64,000 nucleotides of DNA from Alteromonas gracilis (GTDB lineage Bacteria > Pseudomonadota > Gammaproteobacteria > Enterobacterales > Alteromonadaceae), in NCBI RefSeq assembly GCF_002993325.1, contig NZ_PVNO01000031.1, positions 62,001 through 126,000 on the forward strand, in the 5' to 3' direction. Numbering within the stretch: the stretch's first letter is position 1; every line of letters begins with the position of its first letter. Position numbers and translations under genes: made by a program. This document shows positions 32,392 to 41,915 of this stretch, piece after piece. The notes under the pieces were generated by a model that was given only the letters and a program-made list of their open reading frames with translations, did no database searches and was not told the origin of the DNA.

Positions 32392-35300
32392 CTAGTTGTC
32401 AGACTCTGTGCTCACCGCTTCATTTTGTTCCGCGCTCTCACTCTTTTCGTCAGCTTCACCGTCGTCTTCATCTTTACGGGTTCTATTATCGCCTAAGAAA
32501 AACTCATAGTAGAGGTCTAAAGCAAATTCAGACTCGTTCTCAAATGTAGTTTGAATGGCCTCTAAATAAAGACTTGGTAAGAGTTGGTACTGCATCGCTA
32601 AGTCTGGAGGCAGCTGTCTGCGCCTTAAGGAGCTATTAGCATCATTATCTCGCAAACCCACATTTACATTGTATTCTACTGATAGTCGTTTATTTATCTG
32701 GCCTCTTACCGACAGCAAGTCTTCGTTAGTACTTAAGCTGAAGTCATCAATGCCAAGTGCACTGCCTACTTGCCCCGTTAAGGTTTTGGTGTTTGACAGA
32801 CCAAACCCTAAAAGTAATGCTGCATAGTTGGGGTCGGATGAACCCGAAGCATTGGGGCCTGAGCCTGTTAATAAGTAAGACAACACACCTTGTTGATCCA
32901 TCGCGGGTTCAGAAAATAAGTTAATGCTGGGTGAGTCGGCTGCTCCATCTATGCGTATACCTGCAATTACGTCGTCATCGGTTTTAGCTGGGTCGCGAAT
33001 GGCTTCCACCAGCAACAAAGGTTGGTCGATAGGGCCGTTAAACTGTACCTCACCGGTTTGGATTATTAACTGTTGACCGTAAGCATTGTAGCGGCCATTA
33101 ATGATCTGTAAGTCACCATAGCCAACTAAAGCTGGCTGCGTATTGACTTTAATTCCACCGAATAAGCTTGCTGTTAACCCAAAGGCTTCAAGCTTTACCT
33201 CTTCGGTTTTGTTCTTGTCGATATTCACCATAACCGAGGCGTGAACAATATCTAACGGCTCTTCTCTTTCTGGTTCTCCACGCAAGTGAACGTCTTTTGA
33301 CGGCGAAACTGCACTTTCAGGCAATGACTCTATTTCAATTCTCGCCCATGGAATATTTACTTCACCTGTTACATCCACTCGCTCTTGGGTAGCGGCAATA
33401 TCAATATCAGGTGACACTCTTAGTCGCACATTAGGTTGCCTGATTTCGAAGCTATTACCTTTTAGATTGAAGTTAGCGCTGGGCTCGGAAGACCAATCTA
33501 GCTCACCGGTTAGTGCACCTTCACCCCCACCTAATACAAAGGTGCCATCTAGCGTGGCGGTTTGGTTATTTAGCGTCACTTTTTGGTTCCAATCTGCCAA
33601 AGAAACCGGCGTATCTTGAATATCAATCGCACCGTTTGAAACCGTAAGCTCACCGTTTAACGCAGGGTCGTCAATATATCCACTGAGCGTAATATTGCCG
33701 TTGAGCAAACCTGTAAGGGTTCTGATTGCAGGGGAAACTGGCTTAAAAGGCGCTACATTTAGCCCCTCCATCACCAGCTTACCATCAAGGGGGATTCGCT
33801 CGTCAAAAGGGCGCGTATTTAGTGAAAGCGTACCATCACCAATATCTTGGCTAGAGATAAGAGACGTGGACTCAAGCTGACCTTGCTTAATATTTCCTTT
33901 GGTTTCAATGGAGTTGATGGTGAGCGAAAGAGGCCTCGTTTCCCCTAATTGCCAAGCTGCAGAGGTCATTGAAGCGGTAAAAGTTGCATCGATAGGGTCT
34001 TTAGCGGAGTAGCTGCCTTTAGTTTTAACCGTCAGTGTTGCTTCCGACGGACTTGAAACGACGGTAGGCGCTAACTCATTTGCCCATAATCCTAGCGGTA
34101 GTGCGGTTGCTGTTACATCCCAGCTGGCTTTATCTTCTTGATAGTTTATGTTTGAAATACACAGTTCGCCTTCCTTCCGCGACGTCCAGCAGTGCTGTCC
34201 AATCTTTGCTGTTGTCGGTGCGGTGCCGATATCAACGCTAAATGGGCTTGATAATGTCCACTGCATATTCGCAAGTTTTAACGCCGTATCGCTAATTTCA
34301 GCCACCCAATGGTTGTTCGACCATGCACCTTTGAGTGAAAGCGCTATATGATTGTTTGGTACCGCAAGGTCAATGTCGGCCTTGTGGTCGGAATAGGTTC
34401 CGTCAATAGTTATGTCGCCATTTAACGGCCCTTGTTGTGCAGCCGAAGCATTGATATTCGGCGATACGGTCACATTTGAAAGGGCTAGCGTGCCGTTTGC
34501 GCGTGGGTTTTGCCAAGGGCCCGTCGCCTTTATATTGCCATTAATTGCACCAGAAACGTCGGGGTAAAGGCTATCAATGGCATTTACGTTAATTGCGATA
34601 TCAGCATTTAAGTGCCGTTTATTAAGTACCTGAGCAATTGCACGAATGGCATTTTTTTCCAGTTCGTCTTCTTGAACAATATTGATATTTGTGACAAACA
34701 AATCACTGGGACCTGCATATACTGCATTGCCTTTCACTTTAAGTGGTCTACCTTGCAGGACACCAGAGATATTCAAATCTCTTAAGCTCATGTGCAGGCC
34801 GCCGCGCTCGGAGTATTGCAAAATACTGTCGATTGCGCCGTTCAGCTTTTCAGGAGCATAGGTGCTGAACTGTCGACCCGACACATTCTTTAGCGTTGTT
34901 TTGCCTTCCCAAGCAATACTTTCATTTAAATACAGGGTGCCTGTATTGGTTAAGCTGCCTTCTAATGCTTTCACGTTGGCTTGGTTAACATAAATATTGT
35001 TCTTTTTAAGCACCACATCCACAAACACCGGAACATCCCCAATGTCGGGTAAACTTGCCGCGCCATTGCCTTTTAGCGCATAGTCGCCCATTGTGCCAGT
35101 AAGGGTTAGTTGACCCTCTTTCAATGAGGCATTTTCCACTGGGGGTATGGCTTGCTCTGGCCAGTTTGCGGTGAATTCTATGGGCAGATTGCTATCTAAC
35201 ATATTGGCTATTAAATTAGCATTTGCCGTTATCGCTCCTTCGGAAGAGACTGACAGTGTTAAGTTATCTAGCGCACCAGAGGCTGCTAGTTTCACTTTTT

Positions 35301-36270
35301 GTGGTGTATCATTTACCTTCGTCTTCGCATCTACAACAACATCTAGTGGGTAGTTACCGTCAAGTGTGGCGCTCATCTTTCCCTTCACTTCACCTTGGCT
35401 GTGTATCACGGCTATTTCATCAATGGCAACGTTGCTTTCTTTGAAGTGGGTTTCTAGCAGTGATATGAGTGAAATTTGCTGTTGGCTGTCTCCCTGAATG
35501 ATCTGCAGGTCTTCTACAAGCAGCGTACCTAGCGAAAGCGGAATAGGCGTAGCGATGGTTGGTAGTTCAGGTACCTCGTAATTTAAAGAGTAAGACGTGG
35601 GCAATGCGCTATCAGTATTCGCTGCATCTTCTTCTGCTTTTCCGGTTTTGGGAGCAGGGCTTTGAGACGCTGTCTTAGGGGCAGATTGCTGTGTATTGTT
35701 GGCAGAAGCAGTTGACGCGCCCCCCTCTGTATCCTTCGCTAATAAAGCTATACGAATGCCCTTAGTGGCTAGGCTATCTAGTACAAGCGCTTTATTTCCT
35801 TCAAAATCAACCAGCTCTAACTCGTCAATCTCAATTGTGGTGGTAAGCAAGGCAAGTTTGATATTTGAAAGCGCTAAGTATCCAATATCAATGGGTAACG
35901 GCAATTCAAGTTTATCGTTAGGCGATGTTTCGTTTTCGTCTGCGGGTGCGCTTGAACGCTGAGTTAGCGTCGCATTTTCGAGTGTTAATTCATTTAAGCA
36001 AACCCTAGGTTCAAATAAACAGCGCCAGGTAATGTCGATAAAGGCGTATTGCGCCTCAACTTTCCACTGAGGGTTCTCCCATTTAAGGTGATGAACTTCA
36101 AGGGTATCTGCAAACCCGCCGTCTATTGCGTCTATAGATAAATTATCAACGAACGTATTTGCCAGCAGCTTAACCGTTGGGCCACCTAATGGGCTAATCA
36201 GCAGAGCATATATGGCCACTAATAAAAAAACGGGAGAGAGTAAAATAGTAGAGAGCGTACGTTTTCTCAT
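32392..36270 (-). CDS. tamB: TamB, inner-membrane subunit of the TAM complex
   Basis: A 1292-residue AsmA-like protein: one N-terminal transmembrane helix (LLSPVFLLVAIYALLISPLGGP), a very long stretch of short beta strands typical of a lipid-carrying groove, and the C-terminal TamB (DUF490) domain with YGDLQIINGRYNAYGQQL, GEVQFNGPIDQPLLLVEAIRDPAKT, GVLSYLLTGSGP and LSVEYNVNVGL. TamB links the inner membrane to TamA and is implicated in phospholipid movement to, and protein assembly in, the outer membrane. A low-complexity Ala/Ser/Glu insert lies near residues 190-225. Its start overlaps the tamA stop by 4 nt (ATGA), the normal tamA-tamB operon. Confidence 0.95.
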   Translation of the reverse strand: MRKRTLSTILLSPVFLLVAIYALLISPLGGPTVKLLANTFVDNLSIDAIDGGFADTLEVHHLKWENPQWKVEAQYAFIDITWRCLFEPRVCLNELTLENATLTQRSSAPADENETSPNDKLELPLPIDIGYLALSNIKLALLTTTIEIDELELVDFEGNKALVLDSLATKGIRIALLAKDTEGGASTASANNTQQSAPKTASQSPAPKTGKAEEDAANTDSALPTSYSLNYEVPELPTIATPIPLSLGTLLVEDLQIIQGDSQQQISLISLLETHFKESNVAIDEIAVIHSQGEVKGKMSATLDGNYPLDVVVDAKTKVNDTPQKVKLAASGALDNLTLSVSSEGAITANANLIANMLDSNLPIEFTANWPEQAIPPVENASLKEGQLTLTGTMGDYALKGNGAASLPDIGDVPVFVDVVLKKNNIYVNQANVKALEGSLTNTGTLYLNESIAWEGKTTLKNVSGRQFSTYAPEKLNGAIDSILQYSERGGLHMSLRDLNISGVLQGRPLKVKGNAVYAGPSDLFVTNINIVQEDELEKNAIRAIAQVLNKRHLNADIAINVNAIDSLYPDVSGAINGNIKATGPWQNPRANGTLALSNVTVSPNINASAAQQGPLNGDITIDGTYSDHKADIDLAVPNNHIALSLKGAWSNNHWVAEISDTALKLANMQWTLSSPFSVDIGTAPTTAKIGQHCWTSRKEGELCISNINYQEDKASWDVTATALPLGLWANELAPTVVSSPSEATLTVKTKGSYSAKDPIDATFTASMTSAAWQLGETRPLSLTINSIETKGNIKQGQLESTSLISSQDIGDGTLSLNTRPFDERIPLDGKLVMEGLNVAPFKPVSPAIRTLTGLLNGNITLSGYIDDPALNGELTVSNGAIDIQDTPVSLADWNQKVTLNNQTATLDGTFVLGGGEGALTGELDWSSEPSANFNLKGNSFEIRQPNVRLRVSPDIDIAATQERVDVTGEVNIPWARIEIESLPESAVSPSKDVHLRGEPEREEPLDIVHASVMVNIDKNKTEEVKLEAFGLTASLFGGIKVNTQPALVGYGDLQIINGRYNAYGQQLIIQTGEVQFNGPIDQPLLLVEAIRDPAKTDDDVIAGIRIDGAADSPSINLFSEPAMDQQGVLSYLLTGSGPNASGSSDPNYAALLLGFGLSNTKTLTGQVGSALGIDDFSLSTNEDLLSVRGQINKRLSVEYNVNVGLRDNDANSSLRRRQLPPDLAMQYQLLPSLYLEAIQTTFENESEFALDLYYEFFLGDNRTRKDEDDGEADEKSESAEQNEAVSTESDN

Positions 36271-38105
36271 AGCTCAGGCCCTAACATAATATGCACGCGC
36301 CAGTCATTTTCTTCTGGTGATCGCCCCCAAGCAACATAAATTCGAACTGCACCTATAGGCGAAAGCCAATGAACGCCAGGCCCTATACCATAAGCAAGAG
36401 AGTCACTTATGTCATTTGCAGCCGTTCCCACGTCTAAAAACGCCGCTATTCGCCAATTATCGGCTACGGTATATGCATACTCTATACTCGATGTCATTAG
36501 GTATTTGCCGCCGATTGATTCCTTACTAAGCTCGCCAGATTCTGGGTTAATAAGCTCTTCTTTAGGCGATATGTCACGGAATGCAAAACCTCTAACGCTT
36601 TGGTCACCTCCCGCGTAAAAGCGCAGCGAGGTAGGAACTTCACTGAAAGAGTTTGTCTTAATTGCCCCAAGTTCTCCGCGTAACGTAATTCTATGTTTGT
36701 CACTGTATGTTCGGATGAAGATAGCTTCGACGAGAGCTTTTGCATAATTAATATCTGAGCCATAGCCTTCTCTGCCAACTTGCGCCAACATCTGAATATA
36801 GCTCCCGTTGCTGATGTTAAGATCGCTGTCTTTTTCGCGATAAGTTAACGAGTAGCCCGGCAAGACAAGTGAAGTGGTGTTGGTATTAAGCTCACCTTGG
36901 TCGTAAGTTTCTCTTAAGTACGTTACAGAGCCATCATGCTGCCATGGTGAATCGTTTTTCTGCCAGTAGCGATGTGCAGATAATGAAAGGGTTTCACTTT
37001 CAAAAGAAGTGTTGCTGTACTCAATAAACTGATAACCCGCTTCGATACTGGCGTAATCACGAGTGATATTTTTCATGGGAATGCGATAGTCTGCAGTAAC
37101 AGACTGCTCGGGCTCTGAGATAAATATATCAGATGAAATTGAGTGCCCTTTACTGTTTACCCATGGGCGCTCCCAGCCAAGGCGAACTCTTGGGCCAGTA
37201 TCTGTGGCCGCACCAAGGGAGACATTAAAAGAGTCGGTAGGCCTGTGTTGAAGCGATACTTCAACCGGCACAAGTAAGCCATCGGCTTCACTCACCACAG
37301 GTCTGGCGATAACCCGATTAAAATATCCCGACTGATTTAAACGACGATTAAAATCAGACAGAATAGCAGACGAGTAAGCGTCTCCTGATTCAAATGGTTT
37401 GAGGCGCGCGATAATCGCTTTTGCTTTGTCTTCACCAACAAACTTAAGCTCGCCAAATTGATATTGAGGGCCACTTTGCGCTATCAACAAAACGTTGGCT
37501 TGTTTTTCATCACGAACCAAATCCAGTCGAGTAGCTTGCCAGTGGAAGTCAAAATACCCGTTTGAGAGAGCATAATTGAACATGGAGGACTTGAACGACT
37601 CATAAATAGTTTGATTGAGTACATCGCCCTCTTTGAGCTTTAGTGAATTAAAGCGATCTCTAAAAGCTTTGTCTTCACGGCCAGCGCCAATTATCTCACG
37701 GGTCACTTTGTTGATAGTCAAAGGTGCATTTAACGTAATCTTTACCGAGACCTTGTCATCTTTCTCTATAACGACTTTCGTTTCACTATTGTAATATCCA
37801 TAGGGTTGAACTGCCGTCGCAACGGTTTCACCCACTTCGTCTTGCCAATAAGGGTCGGTAAGTAGCGCCTTTTCTACATCTAGGTTATTTAGATGAAGCT
37901 GAATATTGTTGCGCAGCTTATCGTTTTCTACGCCTTGTATGTTATAGGAAATCGGCTCTTGAGCATAAGCCACCGGCAACATAAAGCACGTGAAAATACA
38001 CACAAATCCATATACCGAAAAAGAAATAGATTTGTGCATTCCCGTTATAAATTGTCGGAAAGGTTGGTCTTGCAAATTGGCAAGCCTGCTCCAAATTGAA
38101 GGCAT
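36267..38105 (-). CDS. tamA: TamA, outer-membrane subunit of the TAM complex
   Basis: A 612-residue Omp85-family protein: signal peptide (FSVYGFVCIFTCFMLPVAYAQ), three POTRA domains (about residues 50-300, e.g. INKVTREIIGAG, YQFGELKFVGEDKAKAII), then a 16-strand barrel with SVRGFAFRDISP, the RGF-type lid-lock motif of the family, and a closing GAVRIYVAWGRSPE. It forms an outer-membrane platform with TamB. The start is uncertain: ATG 38105 has AAGGA 12 nt upstream, while ATG 38039 would place the signal peptide right at the N-terminus. Gene order tamA-tamB is conserved. Confidence 0.94.
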   Translation of the reverse strand: MPSIWSRLANLQDQPFRQFITGMHKSISFSVYGFVCIFTCFMLPVAYAQEPISYNIQGVENDKLRNNIQLHLNNLDVEKALLTDPYWQDEVGETVATAVQPYGYYNSETKVVIEKDDKVSVKITLNAPLTINKVTREIIGAGREDKAFRDRFNSLKLKEGDVLNQTIYESFKSSMFNYALSNGYFDFHWQATRLDLVRDEKQANVLLIAQSGPQYQFGELKFVGEDKAKAIIARLKPFESGDAYSSAILSDFNRRLNQSGYFNRVIARPVVSEADGLLVPVEVSLQHRPTDSFNVSLGAATDTGPRVRLGWERPWVNSKGHSISSDIFISEPEQSVTADYRIPMKNITRDYASIEAGYQFIEYSNTSFESETLSLSAHRYWQKNDSPWQHDGSVTYLRETYDQGELNTNTTSLVLPGYSLTYREKDSDLNISNGSYIQMLAQVGREGYGSDINYAKALVEAIFIRTYSDKHRITLRGELGAIKTNSFSEVPTSLRFYAGGDQSVRGFAFRDISPKEELINPESGELSKESIGGKYLMTSSIEYAYTVADNWRIAAFLDVGTAANDISDSLAYGIGPGVHWLSPIGAVRIYVAWGRSPEENDWRVHIMLGPEL

Positions 38106-38280
38106 GAAAAGGCTAAATCCTTAAGGTAACGCTAGGCTAAGACGCATACCGCTAAATGGTAAAGTCCGTGTAATGTACGCGATTAATAGTATCACAATTG
38201 CAATTTGTATCCCCAAAGTACGACGAGAGATCAAATAATTACGGTCACATCCAATGCATGAACGTAATGAAGCACGTTTT

Positions 38281-38346
38281 TTGTACATTCTTCGCTAAAT
38301 TTGTATACTCGCGTTTTACCTTAGTTCGAAGCTAACCTTTGAACTA
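38281..38346 (+). promoter_or_regulatory. Promoter and 5' hairpin of the S9 peptidase gene
   Basis: TTGTAC (38281-38286) and TATACT (38304-38309) are spaced 17 bp apart, a good sigma-70 promoter. Beginning about 12 nt after the -10 box is an 11-bp stem-loop (TTAGTTCGAAG / CTTTGAACTAA, 38321-38346), so the transcript would start with a hairpin that may stabilise it. The ATG follows 37 nt later with AAGGGA upstream. Confidence 0.55.
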
Positions 38347-38382
38347 AGTTCCAATAAAAATAAAAAACAACAAGGGAATGTT

Positions 38383-40371
38383 ATGTCTTACAAGAAGACG
38401 CAGTTATCTATCTCACTTTTTGCCGCCATTTTGCTTGCTTTGCCTTTGTCCTTAATAGGCGCAGAGCCTAGCGAGGGCGAATCTGCATACGAAGCTTTTA
38501 GTTCCTTGCCCACATACTGGACGCCGTCACTTTCGCCTGATGGTACAAAAATCGCGTTTGTGCAGAATGTTGAGCAAGAAGAAGCGTTTGCCATGCTTGC
38601 GACCTTTGATTTAGAAAAGGGGGAGAAGCATTACTTGCTTCGCTCTGACAATGAGCGAGTTAAAATAAATTGGTACAACTGGGTGAATAATGAACGCCTA
38701 GTGGTCAGCGCTCGCTATGAAACCCGACGCGGCACGACAAAAGTGCACGACACTCGCTTACTAAGTATAAAATTCGACGGCGAGGGTGGCGCATTCAATA
38801 TGGTTGAATGGGAACGAATAAAGCGCCGCGCTGGAAATCCAACTCACATTCCACAGTTCCATGATGACGTTATCGACTGGCTGCCGGATGACCCAGACCA
38901 TGTATTAATCGCATTAGATGCTGAGGTATTAGGGTTGCCTTCTGTATATAAAGTTAACGTTAATAACGGTAGTGTAAGTCGCATTATTCGCGGAAAAAAG
39001 CGCATTAGAGACTGGCTTACAGATCAACAAAGTAACGTACGTATTGGTATTTCACTTGACTATGATACTGGCGAACGTGAAGTTTTCTTAAAAGAGGGAG
39101 ACGATTGGCGAACCTTATTTGCCTATAACGCCATGACCGAAAAAGGTGAGTACCCTGTGGGCTTTGCGAAAGACCCCAATATACTCTATTTCAAAGGCTA
39201 TAAAGACGACTATCGCGCATTGTATACGTTAAATCTTAAAACTAATGAGCGAACAGAGGTGTTTGCCGATGACGGGTATGATGTAGACGGTGGCCTTATT
39301 TACTCACCTGTTACGCGAGATGCTATCGGTGTGCGACATGACGGCCGTTTTTATTGGGATGAGCGCTATGTTGGCTTACAAAATGGTATTGATAAAGGGC
39401 TACCCGATTACGACAATACCTTGGTGAGTTTTAGCGACGATGAGCAGCGATATATCGTTTATTCAGAGTCTGACGTGTTGCCTGGCGTATATTTATTGGG
39501 CGATCGAAAAAAAGGTAAACTGGACGTGCTGTTTCAGCAATACAGTCAAATAGATTCTACAAAGTTATCTGAGCATACCCTTATAGAGTACGAGGCGAGG
39601 GATGGCGTTAAGATTGAAGCATACTTGACCTTACCAAAAGGCGAAGGCCCATTTCCAACGATCATTCACCCTCATGGCGGTCCGGGTGCACGAGATTTCA
39701 GCGGCTTCGACTATTGGACTGCGTACTTCACGTCAAAAGGCTATGCGGTCCTTAGACCAAATTTTAGGGGCTCAAGGGGGTATGGATATAGTTTTGCACA
39801 AAGCCAAATGAAAGGCTGGGGATTGGCTATGCAAGACGACATCACGGACGCCGCGAACTGGATGGTAAAACAAGGGCATGCTGAACAAGATAATATGTGT
39901 ATTGTTGGCGCAAGTTACGGCGGTTATGCGGCGTTGATGGCAACGGTCAAAACCCCCGATTTATTTAAATGCGCCGTAAGTTTTGCAGGTGTAAGCTCAC
40001 TTAAACATGTCATCATTCACTCTCGCCGCTTCCTCAATAATGAATTTGTTAAAAATCAGATTGGCGATGATTTTGATGATTTGGAAGCGCGCTCGCCCTA
40101 TTACAATGCGGAAGGCATTAAGACGCCTATTCTACTCGTGCACGGCGAAGAAGATCGCATCGTTCCGCCTCTTCACAGCCGCTACATGGCTGACCAATTA
40201 GAAGACTATGACAAAGTCTTTAAGTATGTAGAACTTGAAAGTGGCGATCATCACCTGTCTATCCAACGTAACCGACACCTATTTTTCAAAGAAATGGATA
40301 TGTTTTTAGATCAGTATTTAAAACCTGTTTCAAAGGACAATGGGGTGAAAGCTGGTGTTACCGTCGAATGA
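38383..40371 (+). CDS. Exported S9-family prolyl-oligopeptidase-like peptidase
   Basis: A 662-residue protein with a signal peptide (SLFAAILLALPLSLIGA), an N-terminal seven-bladed beta-propeller (TYWTPSLSPDGTKIAFV and further repeats, to about residue 400) and a C-terminal alpha/beta-hydrolase domain. Catalytic triad: Ser511 in VGASYGGYAAL, Asp591 in HGEEDRIVP and His623 or His624 in SGDHHLS. HGGPGARD forms the oxyanion region. S9 enzymes of this acylaminoacyl-peptidase-like group cleave short peptides; export suggests use of peptides in the periplasm or beyond. It has its own promoter and terminator, so it is a single-gene unit. Confidence 0.95.
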   Translation: MSYKKTQLSISLFAAILLALPLSLIGAEPSEGESAYEAFSSLPTYWTPSLSPDGTKIAFVQNVEQEEAFAMLATFDLEKGEKHYLLRSDNERVKINWYNWVNNERLVVSARYETRRGTTKVHDTRLLSIKFDGEGGAFNMVEWERIKRRAGNPTHIPQFHDDVIDWLPDDPDHVLIALDAEVLGLPSVYKVNVNNGSVSRIIRGKKRIRDWLTDQQSNVRIGISLDYDTGEREVFLKEGDDWRTLFAYNAMTEKGEYPVGFAKDPNILYFKGYKDDYRALYTLNLKTNERTEVFADDGYDVDGGLIYSPVTRDAIGVRHDGRFYWDERYVGLQNGIDKGLPDYDNTLVSFSDDEQRYIVYSESDVLPGVYLLGDRKKGKLDVLFQQYSQIDSTKLSEHTLIEYEARDGVKIEAYLTLPKGEGPFPTIIHPHGGPGARDFSGFDYWTAYFTSKGYAVLRPNFRGSRGYGYSFAQSQMKGWGLAMQDDITDAANWMVKQGHAEQDNMCIVGASYGGYAALMATVKTPDLFKCAVSFAGVSSLKHVIIHSRRFLNNEFVKNQIGDDFDDLEARSPYYNAEGIKTPILLVHGEEDRIVPPLHSRYMADQLEDYDKVFKYVELESGDHHLSIQRNRHLFFKEMDMFLDQYLKPVSKDNGVKAGVTVE

Positions 40372-40450
40372 TACCCGTTAAACGTGGCAGTATTTGAGAC
40401 AAGCAAATTTAAACTGACGGCTTTTTGACCAGGTTTCAGGTATACTTGCT

Positions 40451-40476
40451 AAGGCGCGATTATTTCGCGCCTTTTT
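40451..40476 (+). terminator. Terminator after the S9 peptidase gene
   Basis: A perfect 8-bp stem AAGGCGCG / CGCGCCTT with a 7-nt loop is followed by a T run. It separates the peptidase from the MFS exporter gene. Confidence 0.9.
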
Positions 40477-40510
40477 AATTTCCCTCATTCTATTTCATAT
40501 TCGAGACTTT

Positions 40511-41758
40511 ATGCCCCAGACATCTAATGGCGTATCTGAAGATACGGCAGTTGTGCAAAAGCCCGCCCTTGGCCTTGTTGAATTTGTTGCGTTAATGGCG
40601 ACCATGACATCGCTAGTTGCGCTTAGCATAGATGCTATGCTGCCCGCACTTATCCAAATTGGTGAGTCACTAAATGTCGAGGAGGCGCATCATACTCATT
40701 TGATTGTAACCGTGTTCTTTTTAGGTATGGCGTTTGGACAAATGTTCTTTGGTCCATTCTCGGATAGCCGTGGCCGTCGTCTAACTATTCTGGTGGGCCT
40801 GTGTATTTTTGCCCTTGGTACCTTTGTGTGCATGCTGGCCACCAACTTAGAGACCATGCTGGTGGGGCGGGTTATTCAAGCGTTTGGTGTTTCTGGTCCT
40901 CGTATCGCTTCAATGGCCATTATTCGTGACTTATACGTGGGTGATGCCATGGCAAAGGTCATGTCGTTTATCATGATGGTGTTTATATTGGTCCCCATGT
41001 TGGCGCCGATTATCGGCCAAACCGTGATGGAACTAACCTCTTGGTTCCATATATTCACTTTATTTTTGGTGGTCGCTACTATGGCTGGAATTTGGTTCTT
41101 CTCTCGCCAGGGGGAAACTCTGCCACGGGCGAGGCGTAGGAAGTTCTCGCGGGCACACTTTGTTAAATCATCAAAATTTATTCTGACCCACCCAGAAGTG
41201 ATGGGTTACACCTTTGCCATGGGCTGTATTTTTGGGGCGTTTTTAGCGTATTTAAGCGCGTCACAAACCATATTTACCGTGTTTTACAATGTAGGTGAAT
41301 GGTTCCCCTATATCTTCGCTACCCTTGCCTTTTCTATCGGTCTTGCCTCTTACTTTAACGGTAAAATGGTCATGCGGTTTGGTATGCGTAAGCTCTGTCG
41401 ATTTGCCCTTAAAGGTGTGAACGCTTTTGCGGTGGTGTATTTAGCGCTGCTGTTTGCCTACGATGGTCTGCCGCCATTAATTCCTACCGTGGCTGTTATG
41501 TTTGTTGGCTTTTTCTTTGTGGGTATTTTATTTGGTAATTTAAACGCAATGGCCATGCAGCCGCTAGGCGATATGGCAGGTTTGGGTGCCGCAATTATTG
41601 GCTGCTTTTCAAGCTTGTTCTCGGTTCCCGTAGCGCTTGTTGTCGATAGTTTTTTGGATGGGAACTTGATGCCAATAGGTTGGGGCTTTCTAATCTTTTT
41701 TGCGCTGGCTTACGCATCAGTTCGCTTTGCTGAACGGGTTCGTGAAAGTGCGGTCTAG
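40511..41758 (+). CDS. MFS exporter of the Bcr/CflA group
   Basis: A 415-residue inner-membrane transporter with twelve hydrophobic segments. The N-terminal stretch SLVALSIDAMLPALIQIGESL and the motif-A-like FGPFSDSRGRRLTILVGL, with RVIQAFGVSGPRIASMAIIRDLYVG, are typical of Bcr/CflA-type drug:H+ antiporters. Expected function is export of toxic compounds or metabolites such as peptides; substrate unknown. The ATG lies 35 bp after the peptidase terminator. A bidirectional hairpin separates it from ilvC. Confidence 0.92.
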   Translation: MPQTSNGVSEDTAVVQKPALGLVEFVALMATMTSLVALSIDAMLPALIQIGESLNVEEAHHTHLIVTVFFLGMAFGQMFFGPFSDSRGRRLTILVGLCIFALGTFVCMLATNLETMLVGRVIQAFGVSGPRIASMAIIRDLYVGDAMAKVMSFIMMVFILVPMLAPIIGQTVMELTSWFHIFTLFLVVATMAGIWFFSRQGETLPRARRRKFSRAHFVKSSKFILTHPEVMGYTFAMGCIFGAFLAYLSASQTIFTVFYNVGEWFPYIFATLAFSIGLASYFNGKMVMRFGMRKLCRFALKGVNAFAVVYLALLFAYDGLPPLIPTVAVMFVGFFFVGILFGNLNAMAMQPLGDMAGLGAAIIGCFSSLFSVPVALVVDSFLDGNLMPIGWGFLIFFALAYASVRFAERVRESAV

Positions 41759-41844
41759 AATATGTTATAGCGGTTTGCCAGTACAATTGTGGTGTGTATA
41801 AGCATAGGTAAGAGCAGCGCTCAGTTATTGACAGGCATAAAAAA

Positions 41845-41865
41845 GCCCGACCAAAATGGTCGGGC
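41845..41865. terminator. Terminator between the MFS exporter and ilvC
   Basis: GCCCGACCA AAA TGGTCGGGC is a perfect 9-bp stem with a 3-nt loop. On the minus strand it is followed by a T run, giving a clear terminator for ilvC; it may also act on the plus strand. Confidence 0.88.
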
Positions 41866-41915
41866 AAGAGGGCTTAGTTAAGCACCTAACGACAGAAACT
41901 GTCCTAACAACTGTC

